Origin: Sphingomonas sp. OV641
Lineage (GTDB): Bacteria > Pseudomonadota > Alphaproteobacteria > Sphingomonadales > Sphingomonadaceae
Assembly: GCF_900109205.1 (NCBI RefSeq)
Contig: NZ_FNZB01000001.1
Coordinates: 806,001 to 870,000 of the forward strand
DNA length: 64,000 nt
Direction of reading: 5' to 3'
The notes below the pieces were generated by a model. That model saw nothing but the letters and a program-made list of their open reading frames with translations, made no database searches and was not told where the DNA came from. Of this stretch, positions 17,643 through 27,082 are shown piece by piece. Position numbers and translations under genes: made by a program. The stretch's first letter is position 1; each line of letters starts with the position of its first letter.

Positions 17643-18574
17643 TGCCGGGCCCCTGCGACAGGTGTCGGAACAGATGCAGGCGCCGGAGTCGGAGTGCCGG
17701 GAACGGACGGCGGCACAACTGCGGGCGGCGGTGGCGGCAAAAATGGTGCGCTCACGATCACGAAGTCGAACGTGTCCGGATGCGCGAAGGGCGCGGCCAA
17801 TGCGCTGTCCGAGCCGGGCTTCAGCACGCGCGCCACAAGCACCCCTGGTCGGTAAAGGCCACCGGTGCCGGAGGTCACGAAACGATCGCCCGGCTGCAGG
17901 CGCGCGTTGGTCGTTCCTACCGAGCGGATGTCGATCAACCCGTCGCCGCGACCCGCGGCAAGCGCGGGCAGCCCGTCTCCGATCCGCCTGACCGGAACGA
18001 CACTTTCGGGATCACTTGTGAGCAGGATGCGCGCGGTGTTCGGCCCCGTCTCGACAACGCGCCCGATCAGCCCATCGGGGCCGCGGGCCGGCATGCCCGG
18101 GCGAACGCCCTGCCATCGACCAGCGTTCAATATGCCGAACCGGCGCGTGCTGGTTGCGCTCGAACTGACAATCCTGGCTGTTACAACAGCATTGTCGGTC
18201 ACGTCGCGGAGCTTGAGCAATCCTCGAAGGCGGCGATTGTCCTGAACAATGATGCGGGCCTGCAGCAATGCTTCATGCGTGCGGGCCACCTCAGCGCGCA
18301 GCGCAGCATTTTCGTTGTGGACGCGAAAATAGGTCGAAATGGTCTGGGGCACGGCCGCGACGGTGCGGACCACCGCAGAAATGCCAGAGGAGACTGGAGC
18401 GGTCATCTCCGTCGCTGTTGAACGAAGGGCTGCAAAGGCGGGCGGATTGAATTGCGACAGAACGAGCAGCACCACCCCGACCAGCGCCCCCGCGACGGCC
18501 AGGATGTAGCTCAGAAAGAGCGAATATTGCGCCCGCCGCGAGAATCCCGGGCGCCGGTCCTGCGACGCCGCCAT
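17639..18574 (-). CDS. mreC: Rod-shape determining protein MreC
   Basis: A 311-residue protein with a short basic N terminus, one membrane segment (about 18-40), a coiled-coil stretch (about 80-115, ENAALRAEVARTHEALLQAR) and a beta-rich periplasmic domain. The Pro-rich tail (from about 275) is probably disordered. MreC binds and activates PBP2. It follows mreB with a 19-bp gap and overlaps mreD. Confidence 0.95.
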   Translation of the reverse strand: MAASQDRRPGFSRRAQYSLFLSYILAVAGALVGVVLLVLSQFNPPAFAALRSTATEMTAPVSSGISAVVRTVAAVPQTISTYFRVHNENAALRAEVARTHEALLQARIIVQDNRRLRGLLKLRDVTDNAVVTARIVSSSATSTRRFGILNAGRWQGVRPGMPARGPDGLIGRVVETGPNTARILLTSDPESVVPVRRIGDGLPALAAGRGDGLIDIRSVGTTNARLQPGDRFVTSGTGGLYRPGVLVARVLKPGSDSALAAPFAHPDTFDFVIVSAPFLPPPPPAVVPPSVPGTPTPAPASVPTPVAGARQ

Positions 18575-18593
18575 GCGCTAAGCCCTTCTTCGA

Positions 18594-19640
<1,047 letters not shown>

Positions 19641-19656
19641 CTAGATTCCGTCCCCG

Positions 19657-19672
19657 AGTCGCACATGCGACT
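19657..19672. promoter_or_regulatory. Perfect inverted repeat upstream of mreB
   Basis: AGTCGCA-CA-TGCGACT: seven-base perfect arms around two bases, 23-38 bases before the mreB start in the 141-bp divergent mreB/mutL gap. It could be a protein-binding site or a small hairpin in the mreB 5' leader. Confidence 0.4.
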
Positions 19673-19775
19673 TGCACCATTCATCCCGCGGCCACGGCCG
19701 CAAGCCGCTTCTTGGGCGCTGATTGCTGTTATCTCGGGGTCGCGGGAGGGCGTCGATTGGGCTAGGGGCGGGGCT

Positions 19776-21566
19776 GTGTCAATACGCCGCCTGCCCGAAC
19801 ATCTCATCAATCGTATCGCCGCCGGTGAAGTGGTGGAAAGACCGGCCAGCGCGTTGAAAGAGCTGGTTGAGAACGCCATCGACGCTGGAGCGAGCCGGAT
19901 CGTCGTTCGCCTGGCCGATGGCGGCATCGGCCGCGTCGAAGTGGCCGACGACGGATGCGGAATGCGACCCGACGAAATGGCGCTCGCGGTGGAGCGCCAT
20001 GCTACTTCAAAGTTGCCCGGAGACGACATCGATCAGGTGCTTACCATGGGGTTTCGGGGGGAGGCACTCCCCTCCATTGCGAGTGTTGCGCGGCTCACAC
20101 TGGAAAGCCGGGTGCGAGGGGCTGACGGTTGGAGTCGCGCGATCGACAATGGCGTTCTCGCCGCCGAGGGCCCAGCCGCGCTCCCCCCGGGTACACGCGT
20201 CATAGTGGAGGGCCTGTTCGAACGTGTTCCGGCACGGCGCAAGTTCCTGCGATCGGGCCGGAGCGAATATGCCGCATGCCTCGATGTGGTCCGTCGGCTC
20301 GCGATGGCGCGCCCCGACATCATCTTCACCGTGGAGCATGATGGGCGGCGGGTGCTCGCCGCGTTGCAGGCCGAGGATCGTCCGGCGCGAGTGGCTTCGC
20401 TGACGGATCGGGCGCTGAAGGAGAACAGCGTCGCCATCGATATGGCTAGGGAAGGGGTGGTGCTTGGCGGTGTCGCCGGGTTGCCCACCTTCCACCGGGG
20501 CGTCGCCGACCATCAGTACCTGTTCGTTAATGGCCGGCCTGTGAAGGACCGTTTGCTTATTGGTGCAATCCGCGGCGCCTATGCCGAGATGATGCCGCGC
20601 GATCGGCATGCTGTCGTTGCGCTATTCCTTGATCTGCCCTCTGATCAGGTCGACGTGAACGTGCATCCCGCGAAGACCGAGGTGCGGTTCCGCGATCCTG
20701 CGATGATCCGGGGATTGATCGTTTCCGGCCTGCGACGCGCGCTGGATGAAGCAGGACACCGAGTGGTCCAACGCGCGCCCGAGGACGTGCTGGCGGGGTT
20801 CGCCGCCGGGTTGAGCGCGGGCGTGGGTCAGCGCTTGGTGACCGCAGATCCCTTTGGCGAGGCGGGGCAACCGGTCGGTCAGCAATTTGCCGGCAGCATG
20901 GTGCGGGACCAGCGCCCGACCTTCTTCTCCCCTCCGCCGCAGGCACGCGGAGAGCCTGCCGTGGCCCTGCCCCCCGATGTGCAAGCGCATCCCTTAGGCG
21001 TGGCGAGGGGGCAAGTCGCGAAAACCTATATCGTCGCCGAGGCAGAGGACGGGCTTGTCATTGTCGACCAGCATGCGGCACACGAACGGCTGGTGCTGGA
21101 GCGGATGCGAGCCGCGCTGGCCAACGGGCGGGTGAGCGGGCAGGCATTGCTGATCCCGGAGGTCGTCGAACTCGACGAGACCTGTTGCGACCGCCTGGAG
21201 GGCAGGATTGCGGAACTGGCGGAATTGGGGCTTGAGCTTGAGCGGTTCGGGCCCCGTGCGATGCTGGTTCGTGCCACCCCGGCCTTGCTCGGCAGCGGAG
21301 ATCCCTCGGGGTTGGTGCGCGACCTTGCGGACGAACTGGCCGCCTTCGACGAGGCGCTGTCGCTGCGCGAGCGCCTGGATGCAGTCGCGGGAACAATGGC
21401 GTGTCATGGTTCTGTCCGCGCCGGACGGATCCTGTCGATTGCCGAGATGAACGCGTTGCTTCGCGAGATGGAAGTGACGCCGCACTCAGGGCAATGCAAT
21501 CATGGTCGGCCAACCTGGGTCAAAATGCCGCTGGAGCAGATCGAGAAGCTTTTCGGCAGGAAGTGA
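19776..21566 (+). CDS. mutL: DNA mismatch repair protein MutL (endonuclease type)
   Basis: A 596-residue MutL. The N-terminal GHL ATPase has ELVENAIDAGA, DDGCGM, RHATSKL and GFRGEALPSIASVA within the first ~110 residues. The C-terminal domain keeps DQHAAHERLVLE, the metal-binding endonuclease motif (DQHAx2Ex4E), so this MutL should nick DNA itself, as in bacteria without MutH. The start is a GTG preceded by an AGGGGCGGG site; the first residues SIRRLPEHLINRIAAGEVV are the family N terminus, so the longer open frame upstream is not coding. Divergent from mreB. Confidence 0.95.
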   Translation: MSIRRLPEHLINRIAAGEVVERPASALKELVENAIDAGASRIVVRLADGGIGRVEVADDGCGMRPDEMALAVERHATSKLPGDDIDQVLTMGFRGEALPSIASVARLTLESRVRGADGWSRAIDNGVLAAEGPAALPPGTRVIVEGLFERVPARRKFLRSGRSEYAACLDVVRRLAMARPDIIFTVEHDGRRVLAALQAEDRPARVASLTDRALKENSVAIDMAREGVVLGGVAGLPTFHRGVADHQYLFVNGRPVKDRLLIGAIRGAYAEMMPRDRHAVVALFLDLPSDQVDVNVHPAKTEVRFRDPAMIRGLIVSGLRRALDEAGHRVVQRAPEDVLAGFAAGLSAGVGQRLVTADPFGEAGQPVGQQFAGSMVRDQRPTFFSPPPQARGEPAVALPPDVQAHPLGVARGQVAKTYIVAEAEDGLVIVDQHAAHERLVLERMRAALANGRVSGQALLIPEVVELDETCCDRLEGRIAELAELGLELERFGPRAMLVRATPALLGSGDPSGLVRDLADELAAFDEALSLRERLDAVAGTMACHGSVRAGRILSIAEMNALLREMEVTPHSGQCNHGRPTWVKMPLEQIEKLFGRK

Positions 21567-21804
21567 GCGACGCCGCTTCAGCGATGCGATGGTAGTGCGA
21601 GTGACGGGCTGGACGTTGTGGGCTCACGCGCGGAGCGATGAACAGCGATCGGAGCAGCCGACGCATGTTCGTCGCTTTCTCGCCGCGTCGGCCTGGTAGC
21701 GCATTCGCGTGGACGGGATGTCAAGCAAGCCCCCGCGTTCATCCAAGGGAAACTTTCGACGTCGGCCGGCATTGTATGTTGAACATGTCTCCAGGGTTTT
21801 TCTC

Positions 21805-21882
21805 ATGAAGCAGATCGTGCCCCTCGTTCTTGCGCTTATTCCACTCGCCGCGGTGGTGGGTGCGTGTGTGGCGGTGCCCTGA
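21805..21882 (+). CDS. Possible 25-residue lipoprotein
   Basis: ATG at 21805 opens a 25-codon frame: basic start (MKQ), a hydrophobic core, then a lipobox VVGAC with Cys at position 21 and four residues after it. This is the layout of very small lipoproteins such as entericidins. No strong ribosome site is visible, and so short a frame can arise by chance, so the call is weak. It stands alone in the 412-bp gap between mutL and ohr; the remainder (21567-21804) shows nothing I can support. Confidence 0.3.
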   Translation: MKQIVPLVLALIPLAAVVGACVAVP

Positions 21883-21931
21883 CGCCTGGCATTAGGCTGT
21901 GACAGGATCTAAAGCGGTCCCATTGCAATAT

Positions 21932-21945
21932 GGTTGTGCGCAACC
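21932..21945. promoter_or_regulatory. Candidate OhrR operator
   Basis: GGTTG-TGCG-CAACC is an inverted repeat 34 bases before the ohr start; a perfect ATTGCAAT palindrome lies next to it at 21922-21929. OhrR proteins bind AT-rich inverted repeats with TTG/CAA half-sites upstream of ohr, so this is the natural place for autoregulation of the ohr-ohrR unit. Confidence 0.5.
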
Positions 21946-21978
21946 TATTCTCCGTATCGTACAGACCGGAGATGCACG

Positions 21979-22404
21979 ATGAGCACGCTTTACTCGACAA
22001 AGGTAACTGCAACGGGTGGTCGCAGCGGATCCGTCCGCAGTGAAGACGGCATTCTCGATCTCTCGCTCGCCATGCCGAAAGAGTTGGGCGGCATGGGTGG
22101 CGCAACCAATCCGGAGCAGCTATTCGCAGCAGGATATGCTGCCTGTTTCGAAAACGCTGTGATTCACGTGACCCGTGCTCAGGCAGACCGGGTGCGGGAT
22201 GGTGACATCGAGGTGGTAGGTGAGGTTGGCCTGCTTCCGGGTAGCGGTGGCGGCTTCAACCTGGCCGTGACTTTGGACGTCACCATCGCCGGCGTGGATC
22301 AGGCGAAGGCGGAAGAAATCGTCAAGGCCGCGCATGCGGTGTGCCCATATTCGAACGCAGTGACAGGCAACGTGGACGTCACGTTGAACGTCGCGATCCG
22401 ATGA
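21979..22404 (+). CDS. ohr: Organic hydroperoxide resistance protein Ohr (OsmC family)
   Basis: A 141-residue Ohr with both catalytic cysteines in place: AACFENAV (about 55) and AVCPYSNAV (about 119). It reduces organic and lipid hydroperoxides using lipoylated-protein electrons. The start at 21979 is preceded by GGAG eight bases upstream; an in-frame ATG at 21934 lies across the operator candidate. The stop overlaps the ohrR start, so the peroxidase and its sensor are co-translated. Confidence 0.95.
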   Translation: MSTLYSTKVTATGGRSGSVRSEDGILDLSLAMPKELGGMGGATNPEQLFAAGYAACFENAVIHVTRAQADRVRDGDIEVVGEVGLLPGSGGGFNLAVTLDVTIAGVDQAKAEEIVKAAHAVCPYSNAVTGNVDVTLNVAIR

Positions 22405-22880
22405 GTGACAAGGTGGCGGTTAATGGGAATGATCCGCTTCGGTTGGATCGGCAAGTATGCTTTCCCCTTTATGCCGCCACCAACCTCATCAATCGGCTCT
22501 ACACGCCTGTTTTGCGTAATCTGGGGCTCACCTATCCGCAGTACCTAGTGCTCCTGGTTCTGTGGGAGGAAGAACCGCAGACCGTAGGTGCCCTTGGTGC
22601 TCGACTATTTCTCGACAGCGGCACGCTCACCCCCTTGCTCAAGCGGATGGAAGGCAACGGGCTCCTCGATAGGCGCCGGGACGCTGCCGACGAGCGACGT
22701 GTCCTCATCACGCTAACCGAAAAGGGCCGCGCCTTGCGTGAGACTGCGCTTCATGTGCCGGATACGATGGCGGATGGCTATGATCCGGCGGGCCTGGAAG
22801 AATTGCGTGAGCGTGTCACAGCGCTCGTCGCGATCCTGGCACAACATGACGGACGGGGACGTTCCGAGGATGGCGCTTGA
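22401..22880 (+). CDS. ohrR: MarR-family organic peroxide sensor OhrR
   Basis: A 159-residue winged-helix repressor. The N terminus has RQVCFPLYAATNLI with the peroxide-sensing Cys at about position 20, followed by TYPQYLVLLVLWEEE and the DNA-binding LDSGTLTPLLKRME and DERRVLITLTEKG wing, all very close to OhrR. It is the only Cys in the protein, so sensing should follow the one-Cys route (mixed disulfide with a small thiol) rather than the two-Cys route of Xanthomonas OhrR. Start overlaps ohr (ATGA). Confidence 0.93.
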   Translation: MSDKVAVNGNDPLRLDRQVCFPLYAATNLINRLYTPVLRNLGLTYPQYLVLLVLWEEEPQTVGALGARLFLDSGTLTPLLKRMEGNGLLDRRRDAADERRVLITLTEKGRALRETALHVPDTMADGYDPAGLEELRERVTALVAILAQHDGRGRSEDGA

Positions 22881-23051
22881 GCGATAATTGACGCAACGGC
22901 GCCAGCGATGCCACATTCAACGTTGCTCAAGCGGAGCTCGCAAGAGCGCGGCGCTTTTCAATTGCCGTGGCTCCGCCATTTGCCAGATCACGCAGCATAT
23001 CTCTTGAACGTGCGTTCCGTGCGGTTGAGCAACGCAGTTTCCTGACGAGCC

Positions 23052-24911
23052 ATGCCCTTCCTGATCAGTCCGACGCGGTTTCTGCTGCATTACGTGGCCG
23101 CGCGGCCCTGGATATTCCTGCTTCTTGGCTTGCTAGTCGCCGGCGCCTCGGTGAGTTCCATCGGCGTACAATATGCTATGAAGCTGTTGATCGATGCGAT
23201 GACGAGCGCCGATCGCATTCGCTCGCTTGTTTATACTGCTTTGGCCCTGTTCCTGAGCCTCGTCGTTCTGGAAAGCCTGCTCCAGCGCCTCGCCGCGATG
23301 ACCCTAGGACATGCCACCGTTGTCTCTGGGGTCGGCATCCGACTGGACATGGTGGATTACCTGACCGGCCATCAGATGCCGTTCTTCCAGAACCAGCGCG
23401 CTGGCTCGCTCGGCCATCGGATCTCCGGGCTTGCCGGTATCTTCGGCGCGATCATTCATCGGCTGCTGCAGGAAGTGACACCACCGCTGATCGCCTTTGT
23501 CGGTGCCATGATCATCTTCGTGGCGATCGACCCGATCATGGCGGCAGTGCTGGGCGGCATCTTTGTTTTCGTAACGATCGGTCTCGTGCTGCTCGGATTC
23601 CGGGGGCACGTGCACCACAAGGCGTTTGCAGAGCACGCGGGCACCGTCGGCGGCGAACTTGTGGACCTGATCGGCAACATCTGGGTCGTAAAAGCATTCG
23701 CCGCGGGCGAGCGTGAGATTTCGCGGCTGCGCGAGTTCATGGATGATGAGGCGGTGGCACAGCGCCGCGGCTGGTTCTTTGTCGAGCGGATGCGCGGTCT
23801 GCACGATCTGTCGCTGGCCATATTCGTGGGTGGCACGCTGATCTGGGCCATTGGGCGATGGTCAAGCGGCGCGATCACCACGGGCGATGTCGTGATCATC
23901 AGCACGATGACCTTCCGCATTCTTCATGGTTCGCGCGATCTGGCAATGGCGTTGATCGATGTCAGCCAACAGTTCAGCTATTTGCGCGAAACGCTCGACA
24001 TCATCGGCGTGCCCCAAACGCTGAACGACGCTCCCGGCGCAGCGCGTCTCCGGGTGGGTGAGGGCAGAGTGGAATTCAGCCATGTCACATTCGGCTATGA
24101 TCCGCGCCACCCCGTCCTTCATGATCTCACGCTCGAGATCCCGGCGGGGCAGAAAGTGGGCATCGTCGGTCCGTCGGGAGCCGGGAAATCATCGCTGCTT
24201 CAGCTCGCGCAACGGTTTCACGATCCGCAGGCGGGCCATGTTGCGATCGACGGTCAACGCGTCGACTCGGTGACGCAGGAAAGCCTACGCGACGCGATCG
24301 CCGTGGTGCCGCAGGAGGTTCTGCTGTTCCACCGCTCGGTGATGGAGAACATCCGCTTCGCCCATCCGGAGGCGGATGACGAGGAGGTCTTTCGCGCCGC
24401 GGAGGCGGCCGGATGCGATGATTTTATCCGCCGCCTCCCGCGCGGCTATGACAGCATCGTAGGCGAGCGGGGCACCAACCTATCCGGGGGGCAGCGACAG
24501 CGGATTGGGATCGCACGTGCCTTCCTGAAGAACGCACGCATCGTGCTGCTGGATGAGGCGACGTCGGCACTTGATTCTGAATCGGAGCTTGAAGTTCAGA
24601 ACGGGCTGGAGGCGCTGATCCAGAACCGGACGGTCATCGCGGTCGCGCATCGCCTTTCGACCGTCGCGAACTTCGACCGCGTGGTGGTGCTTTCGGAAGG
24701 TCGTATCATCGAGGACGGGCCGCCGCAGCAACTGCTGCGCCGACCGGGCGGAGCGTTCCGGCAGCTCTGGGTCATGCAGGTCGAGGGAATGGATCGATCC
24801 TCCGGCATATCGGCGGCCGGGGAGCGCCTCCGTGCGCTTTCGGAACGAAGCCGTGCGCGCGTGCAGCAGATGGTGCGCAGCGCCTGGCAGAGCAGGACAG
24901 ACCGGCCCTGA
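23052..24911 (+). CDS. ABC transporter, fused permease-ATPase (exporter type)
   Basis: A 619-residue half-transporter. Residues about 1-300 form a six-helix type IV exporter membrane domain; the nucleotide-binding domain begins near 340 with Walker A VGPSGAGKSS, Q-loop VPQEVLLF, signature NLSGGQRQR, Walker B RIVLLDEATSALD and switch AHRLS. It works as a dimer. The substrate is not evident; MsbA-like lipid and small-molecule exporters share this plan. The 171-bp gap behind ohrR suggests its own promoter. The C terminus has about 40 basic residues beyond the usual end. Confidence 0.9.
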   Translation: MPFLISPTRFLLHYVAARPWIFLLLGLLVAGASVSSIGVQYAMKLLIDAMTSADRIRSLVYTALALFLSLVVLESLLQRLAAMTLGHATVVSGVGIRLDMVDYLTGHQMPFFQNQRAGSLGHRISGLAGIFGAIIHRLLQEVTPPLIAFVGAMIIFVAIDPIMAAVLGGIFVFVTIGLVLLGFRGHVHHKAFAEHAGTVGGELVDLIGNIWVVKAFAAGEREISRLREFMDDEAVAQRRGWFFVERMRGLHDLSLAIFVGGTLIWAIGRWSSGAITTGDVVIISTMTFRILHGSRDLAMALIDVSQQFSYLRETLDIIGVPQTLNDAPGAARLRVGEGRVEFSHVTFGYDPRHPVLHDLTLEIPAGQKVGIVGPSGAGKSSLLQLAQRFHDPQAGHVAIDGQRVDSVTQESLRDAIAVVPQEVLLFHRSVMENIRFAHPEADDEEVFRAAEAAGCDDFIRRLPRGYDSIVGERGTNLSGGQRQRIGIARAFLKNARIVLLDEATSALDSESELEVQNGLEALIQNRTVIAVAHRLSTVANFDRVVVLSEGRIIEDGPPQQLLRRPGGAFRQLWVMQVEGMDRSSGISAAGERLRALSERSRARVQQMVRSAWQSRTDRP

Positions 24912-25124
24912 TCCATGCACGCGAGGTGCAGGGGGGAAGATCCGCAATCAGCTTCTAAGCGGTAGACGATCTCGGGCGCTTTGCTCTCTTCGTCTCTCGT
25001 TCCGCCACGACCTGAGCTCAGAAGCGCAAGTCAAGTCACCGGATCAACCCTGAGCGGCGAAGCAAGCGGTTCGCTCACGACCTGTCGTTGAGGTAACTGA
25101 TTGCAAACGGGAATGGGGGCAGAG

Positions 25125-25155
25125 AAAAGCCCGCCCGGCAAGGTGCCGGGCGGGC
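25125..25155 (-). terminator. Rho-independent terminator of the rpsF-rpsR-rplI operon
   Basis: On the minus strand the perfect 11-bp stem GCCCGCCCGGC/GCCGGGCGGGC with a five-base loop is followed at once by TTTT. It lies 30 bases past the rplI stop. The rest of the 273-bp gap 24912-25184 holds only a small TGCAC/GTGCA hairpin behind the ABC transporter gene. Confidence 0.9.
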
Positions 25156-25184
25156 CTTGTCTCTCAAGCCGACAGGCCGGGCGA

Positions 25185-25778
25185 TCAGCCCTGCGCCGAC
25201 TCCTCGCGTGCCTCTGCGCTCGCGCCAGGCTCGGCGTTCGCGTCATAGTCCTCGGTGAAGCCGCCCTGGTCGCGACCTTCTTCGAAGACCTGCGCCATCA
25301 CGTCCACGCCCTGCGACTGCAGCTCAGCCTCTTCCGGCGAACGAGCGATGTTGACCTTGACGGTAACCGAGACTTCCGGGTGCAGTGCGACGCGCACGTC
25401 GTACACGCCGATTGCCTTGATCGGGCGATCGAGCACAACGGCCGACTTGGCGACCTTGTGACCCGCTTCGTTCAACACCTCGACAAGATCACGAACAGCA
25501 ACCGAGCCGTACAGCTGGCCGGCGTTCGACGCCTGGCGGATGATCGTGACCGATGCGTCCTTGAAGCTCTTGGCTTCCTTCTCGGCCTCGCCGCGGCGGT
25601 TCGCGTTCTCGGCTTCGATGCGGGCGCGGTTCGCCTCAAACACCTTGCGGTTGGCTTCATTGGCGCGCAGCGCCTTCTTGTTCGGCAGCAGGAAGTTGCG
25701 GGCGAACCCGTCCTTCACCTTCACCACGTCGCCGATGCCGCCGAGCTTCTCGACGCGCTCAAGCAGAATGACGTCCAT
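25185..25778 (-). CDS. rplI: 50S ribosomal protein L9
   Basis: A 197-residue L9. The N-terminal rRNA-binding domain MDVILLERVEKLGGIGD and GFARNFLLP is followed by a long connecting helix (about 40-75) and the C-terminal domain ending near 150. About 45 extra acidic, Ala/Glu-rich residues follow, so it is longer than E. coli L9 (149); alphaproteobacterial L9 often has such a tail. Third gene of rpsF-rpsR-rplI, 12 bases after rpsR. Confidence 0.97.
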   Translation of the reverse strand: MDVILLERVEKLGGIGDVVKVKDGFARNFLLPNKKALRANEANRKVFEANRARIEAENANRRGEAEKEAKSFKDASVTIIRQASNAGQLYGSVAVRDLVEVLNEAGHKVAKSAVVLDRPIKAIGVYDVRVALHPEVSVTVKVNIARSPEEAELQSQGVDVMAQVFEEGRDQGGFTEDYDANAEPGASAEAREESAQG

Positions 25779-25790
25779 CTGCTCTTCTCC

Positions 25791-26015
25791 TTACTTAACG
25801 ACGTAGGGCAGCAGGCCCAGGTGACGGGCGCGCTTGATCGCCTGGGCGAGCTCGCGCTGCTTCTTGGCGCTCACCGAAGTGATGCGCGACGGGACGATCT
25901 TGCCACGCTCGGACACGAAGCCCTGCAGCAGACGCACGTCCTTGTAATCGATCCGGGGGGCGTCCTTCGCGGAGAAGGGGCAGCTCTTGCGGCGGCGGAA
26001 GAAGGGACGGGCCAT
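25791..26015 (-). CDS. rpsR: 30S ribosomal protein S18
   Basis: A 74-residue S18 with the core [19 protein letters not shown] and [21 protein letters not shown]18 binds 16S rRNA as a heterodimer with S6, encoded immediately upstream. The start shares one base with the rpsF stop (TAATG). Confidence 0.97.
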   Translation of the reverse strand: MARPFFRRRKSCPFSAKDAPRIDYKDVRLLQGFVSERGKIVPSRITSVSAKKQRELAQAIKRARHLGLLPYVVK

Positions 26016-26383
26016 TATGCGTTCTCCTCTTCACGACGGCGACCGCGCTCGCGATCCCGCTCCTGCTTGCGCATCATCACCGACGGGCCCTGCTCATGCG
26101 CATCGACCTTGACGGTCATGTAGCGGATGATGTCCTCGTTGATGGAGTGCTGACGCTCGATCTCTGCGACAGTGTCGCCCGGTGCGTCGATCTCGATCAT
26201 CACATAGTGAGCCTTGCGATTCTTCACCATGCGATAGGCGAGGCTGCGCAGACCCCAGGTCTCGGTCTTCACGACCTTGCCATTGTGATCTTCTACGATC
26301 TTGGTGACGGCTTCCGCCATCGCGTCCACCTGCGCCTGTGCCAAATCCTGGCGCGCAAGGAACACGTGCTCATACAGAGCCAT
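26015..26383 (-). CDS. rpsF: 30S ribosomal protein S6
   Basis: A 122-residue S6: [37 protein letters not shown] and the tail with basic Arg/Glu repeats ([16 protein letters not shown]). It pairs with S18 on the small-subunit platform. First gene of the rpsF-rpsR-rplI operon. Confidence 0.97.
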   Translation of the reverse strand: MALYEHVFLARQDLAQAQVDAMAEAVTKIVEDHNGKVVKTETWGLRSLAYRMVKNRKAHYVMIEIDAPGDTVAEIERQHSINEDIIRYMTVKVDAHEQGPSVMMRKQERDRERGRRREEENA

Positions 26384-26411
26384 GTGCTTTCCTTCGTTGG
26401 CCGATCGCTGA

Positions 26412-26428
26412 CATGGCCCCGTGCCATG
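26412..26428 (-). promoter_or_regulatory. Hairpin in the rpsF leader
   Basis: CATGGC/GCCATG arms around a five-base loop, 29 bases before the rpsF start. S6:S18 autoregulate many rpsF leaders by binding a hairpin there; I cannot confirm that this one has the required bulge, so the regulatory role is a guess. Confidence 0.25.
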
Positions 26429-26446
26429 CCCCTCCGACTGTCGTCC

Positions 26447-26481
26447 AAAACAGCGAAGGCGGGGAGGCCATGCTCCCCGCC
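26447..26481 (-). terminator. Terminator between rcnB-like gene and rpsF
   Basis: On the minus strand GGCGGGGAG/CTCCCCGCC forms a perfect nine-base stem with a six-base loop, then TTCGCTGTTTT. It follows the stop of the RcnB-like gene by 45 bases and separates it from the ribosomal protein operon. Confidence 0.7.
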
Positions 26482-26525
26482 CGTGCTGCCGGATCCCCTA
26501 CTCAGATCTGGAGAAAAAGCAAGTC

Positions 26526-26900
26526 TTACCGCAGGGCATTCGCCAGGACGGCGGCTACGATGCCGCTGCCGACCGCGACCAGCACGGCATCGTTGCCGGA
26601 GCGCACCCACTGATGGCCGCGCGGCGGGGCGTAAAGATGGCGGCCACGATATTGGCGATAGTCGACGACTCGATAATTGGCGGCGTAGCGGCGATCGAAG
26701 CGCTGGCCCTTGCGCCAGGCGCGATTGTTGCTCTCACGGCGAACGGTCGTCGTCTTCTTTACCACGGTGCCGTTCGGGCGCTGCTTGATCGTGGTGACCT
26801 GCCGCTCCTGCTGACGCGACTGCGCCTGTGCGCTGGTGCCGATCATCGGCGTAGCGATCAGCGAGGCTGCAATGGTAGCCTGAACGATCTTGCTGAACAT
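26526..26900 (-). CDS. RcnB-like small exported protein
   Basis: A 124-residue protein with a signal peptide (about 1-27, ending TSAQAQ) and a basic, Tyr/Arg-rich mature part: YRVVDYRQYRGRHLYAPPRGHQWVR, then a hydrophobic C-terminal stretch (about 105-122). The RHLYAPPRGHQWV segment is the signature of the RcnB family (PF11776), named for a periplasmic nickel/cobalt homeostasis protein. Most members in sphingomonads have no proven metal role. Confidence 0.8.
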   Translation of the reverse strand: MFSKIVQATIAASLIATPMIGTSAQAQSRQQERQVTTIKQRPNGTVVKKTTTVRRESNNRAWRKGQRFDRRYAANYRVVDYRQYRGRHLYAPPRGHQWVRSGNDAVLVAVGSGIVAAVLANALR

Positions 26901-27082
26901 GGGTCAACTCCTTTGGACTTCTCACCGGCGCCGGAAGAACCGCGCCGTCGAGAACCTATCTGGGCCTCAACTGTCGCTGCCGAATGGCGGCAGGCGCGCC
27001 ATTTCGTCTCAGATTGTCGCATTGGCAGCACCAGGATGAACGGCGGTTCAGCAAGGCAAGCATTTCTATACTGCACCAGCCT

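Noticed and set aside
22967..23716. A 249-codon frame overlapping the start of the ABC transporter.
   Set aside because: Arg-rich shadow in another frame of a clear membrane-domain coding region.
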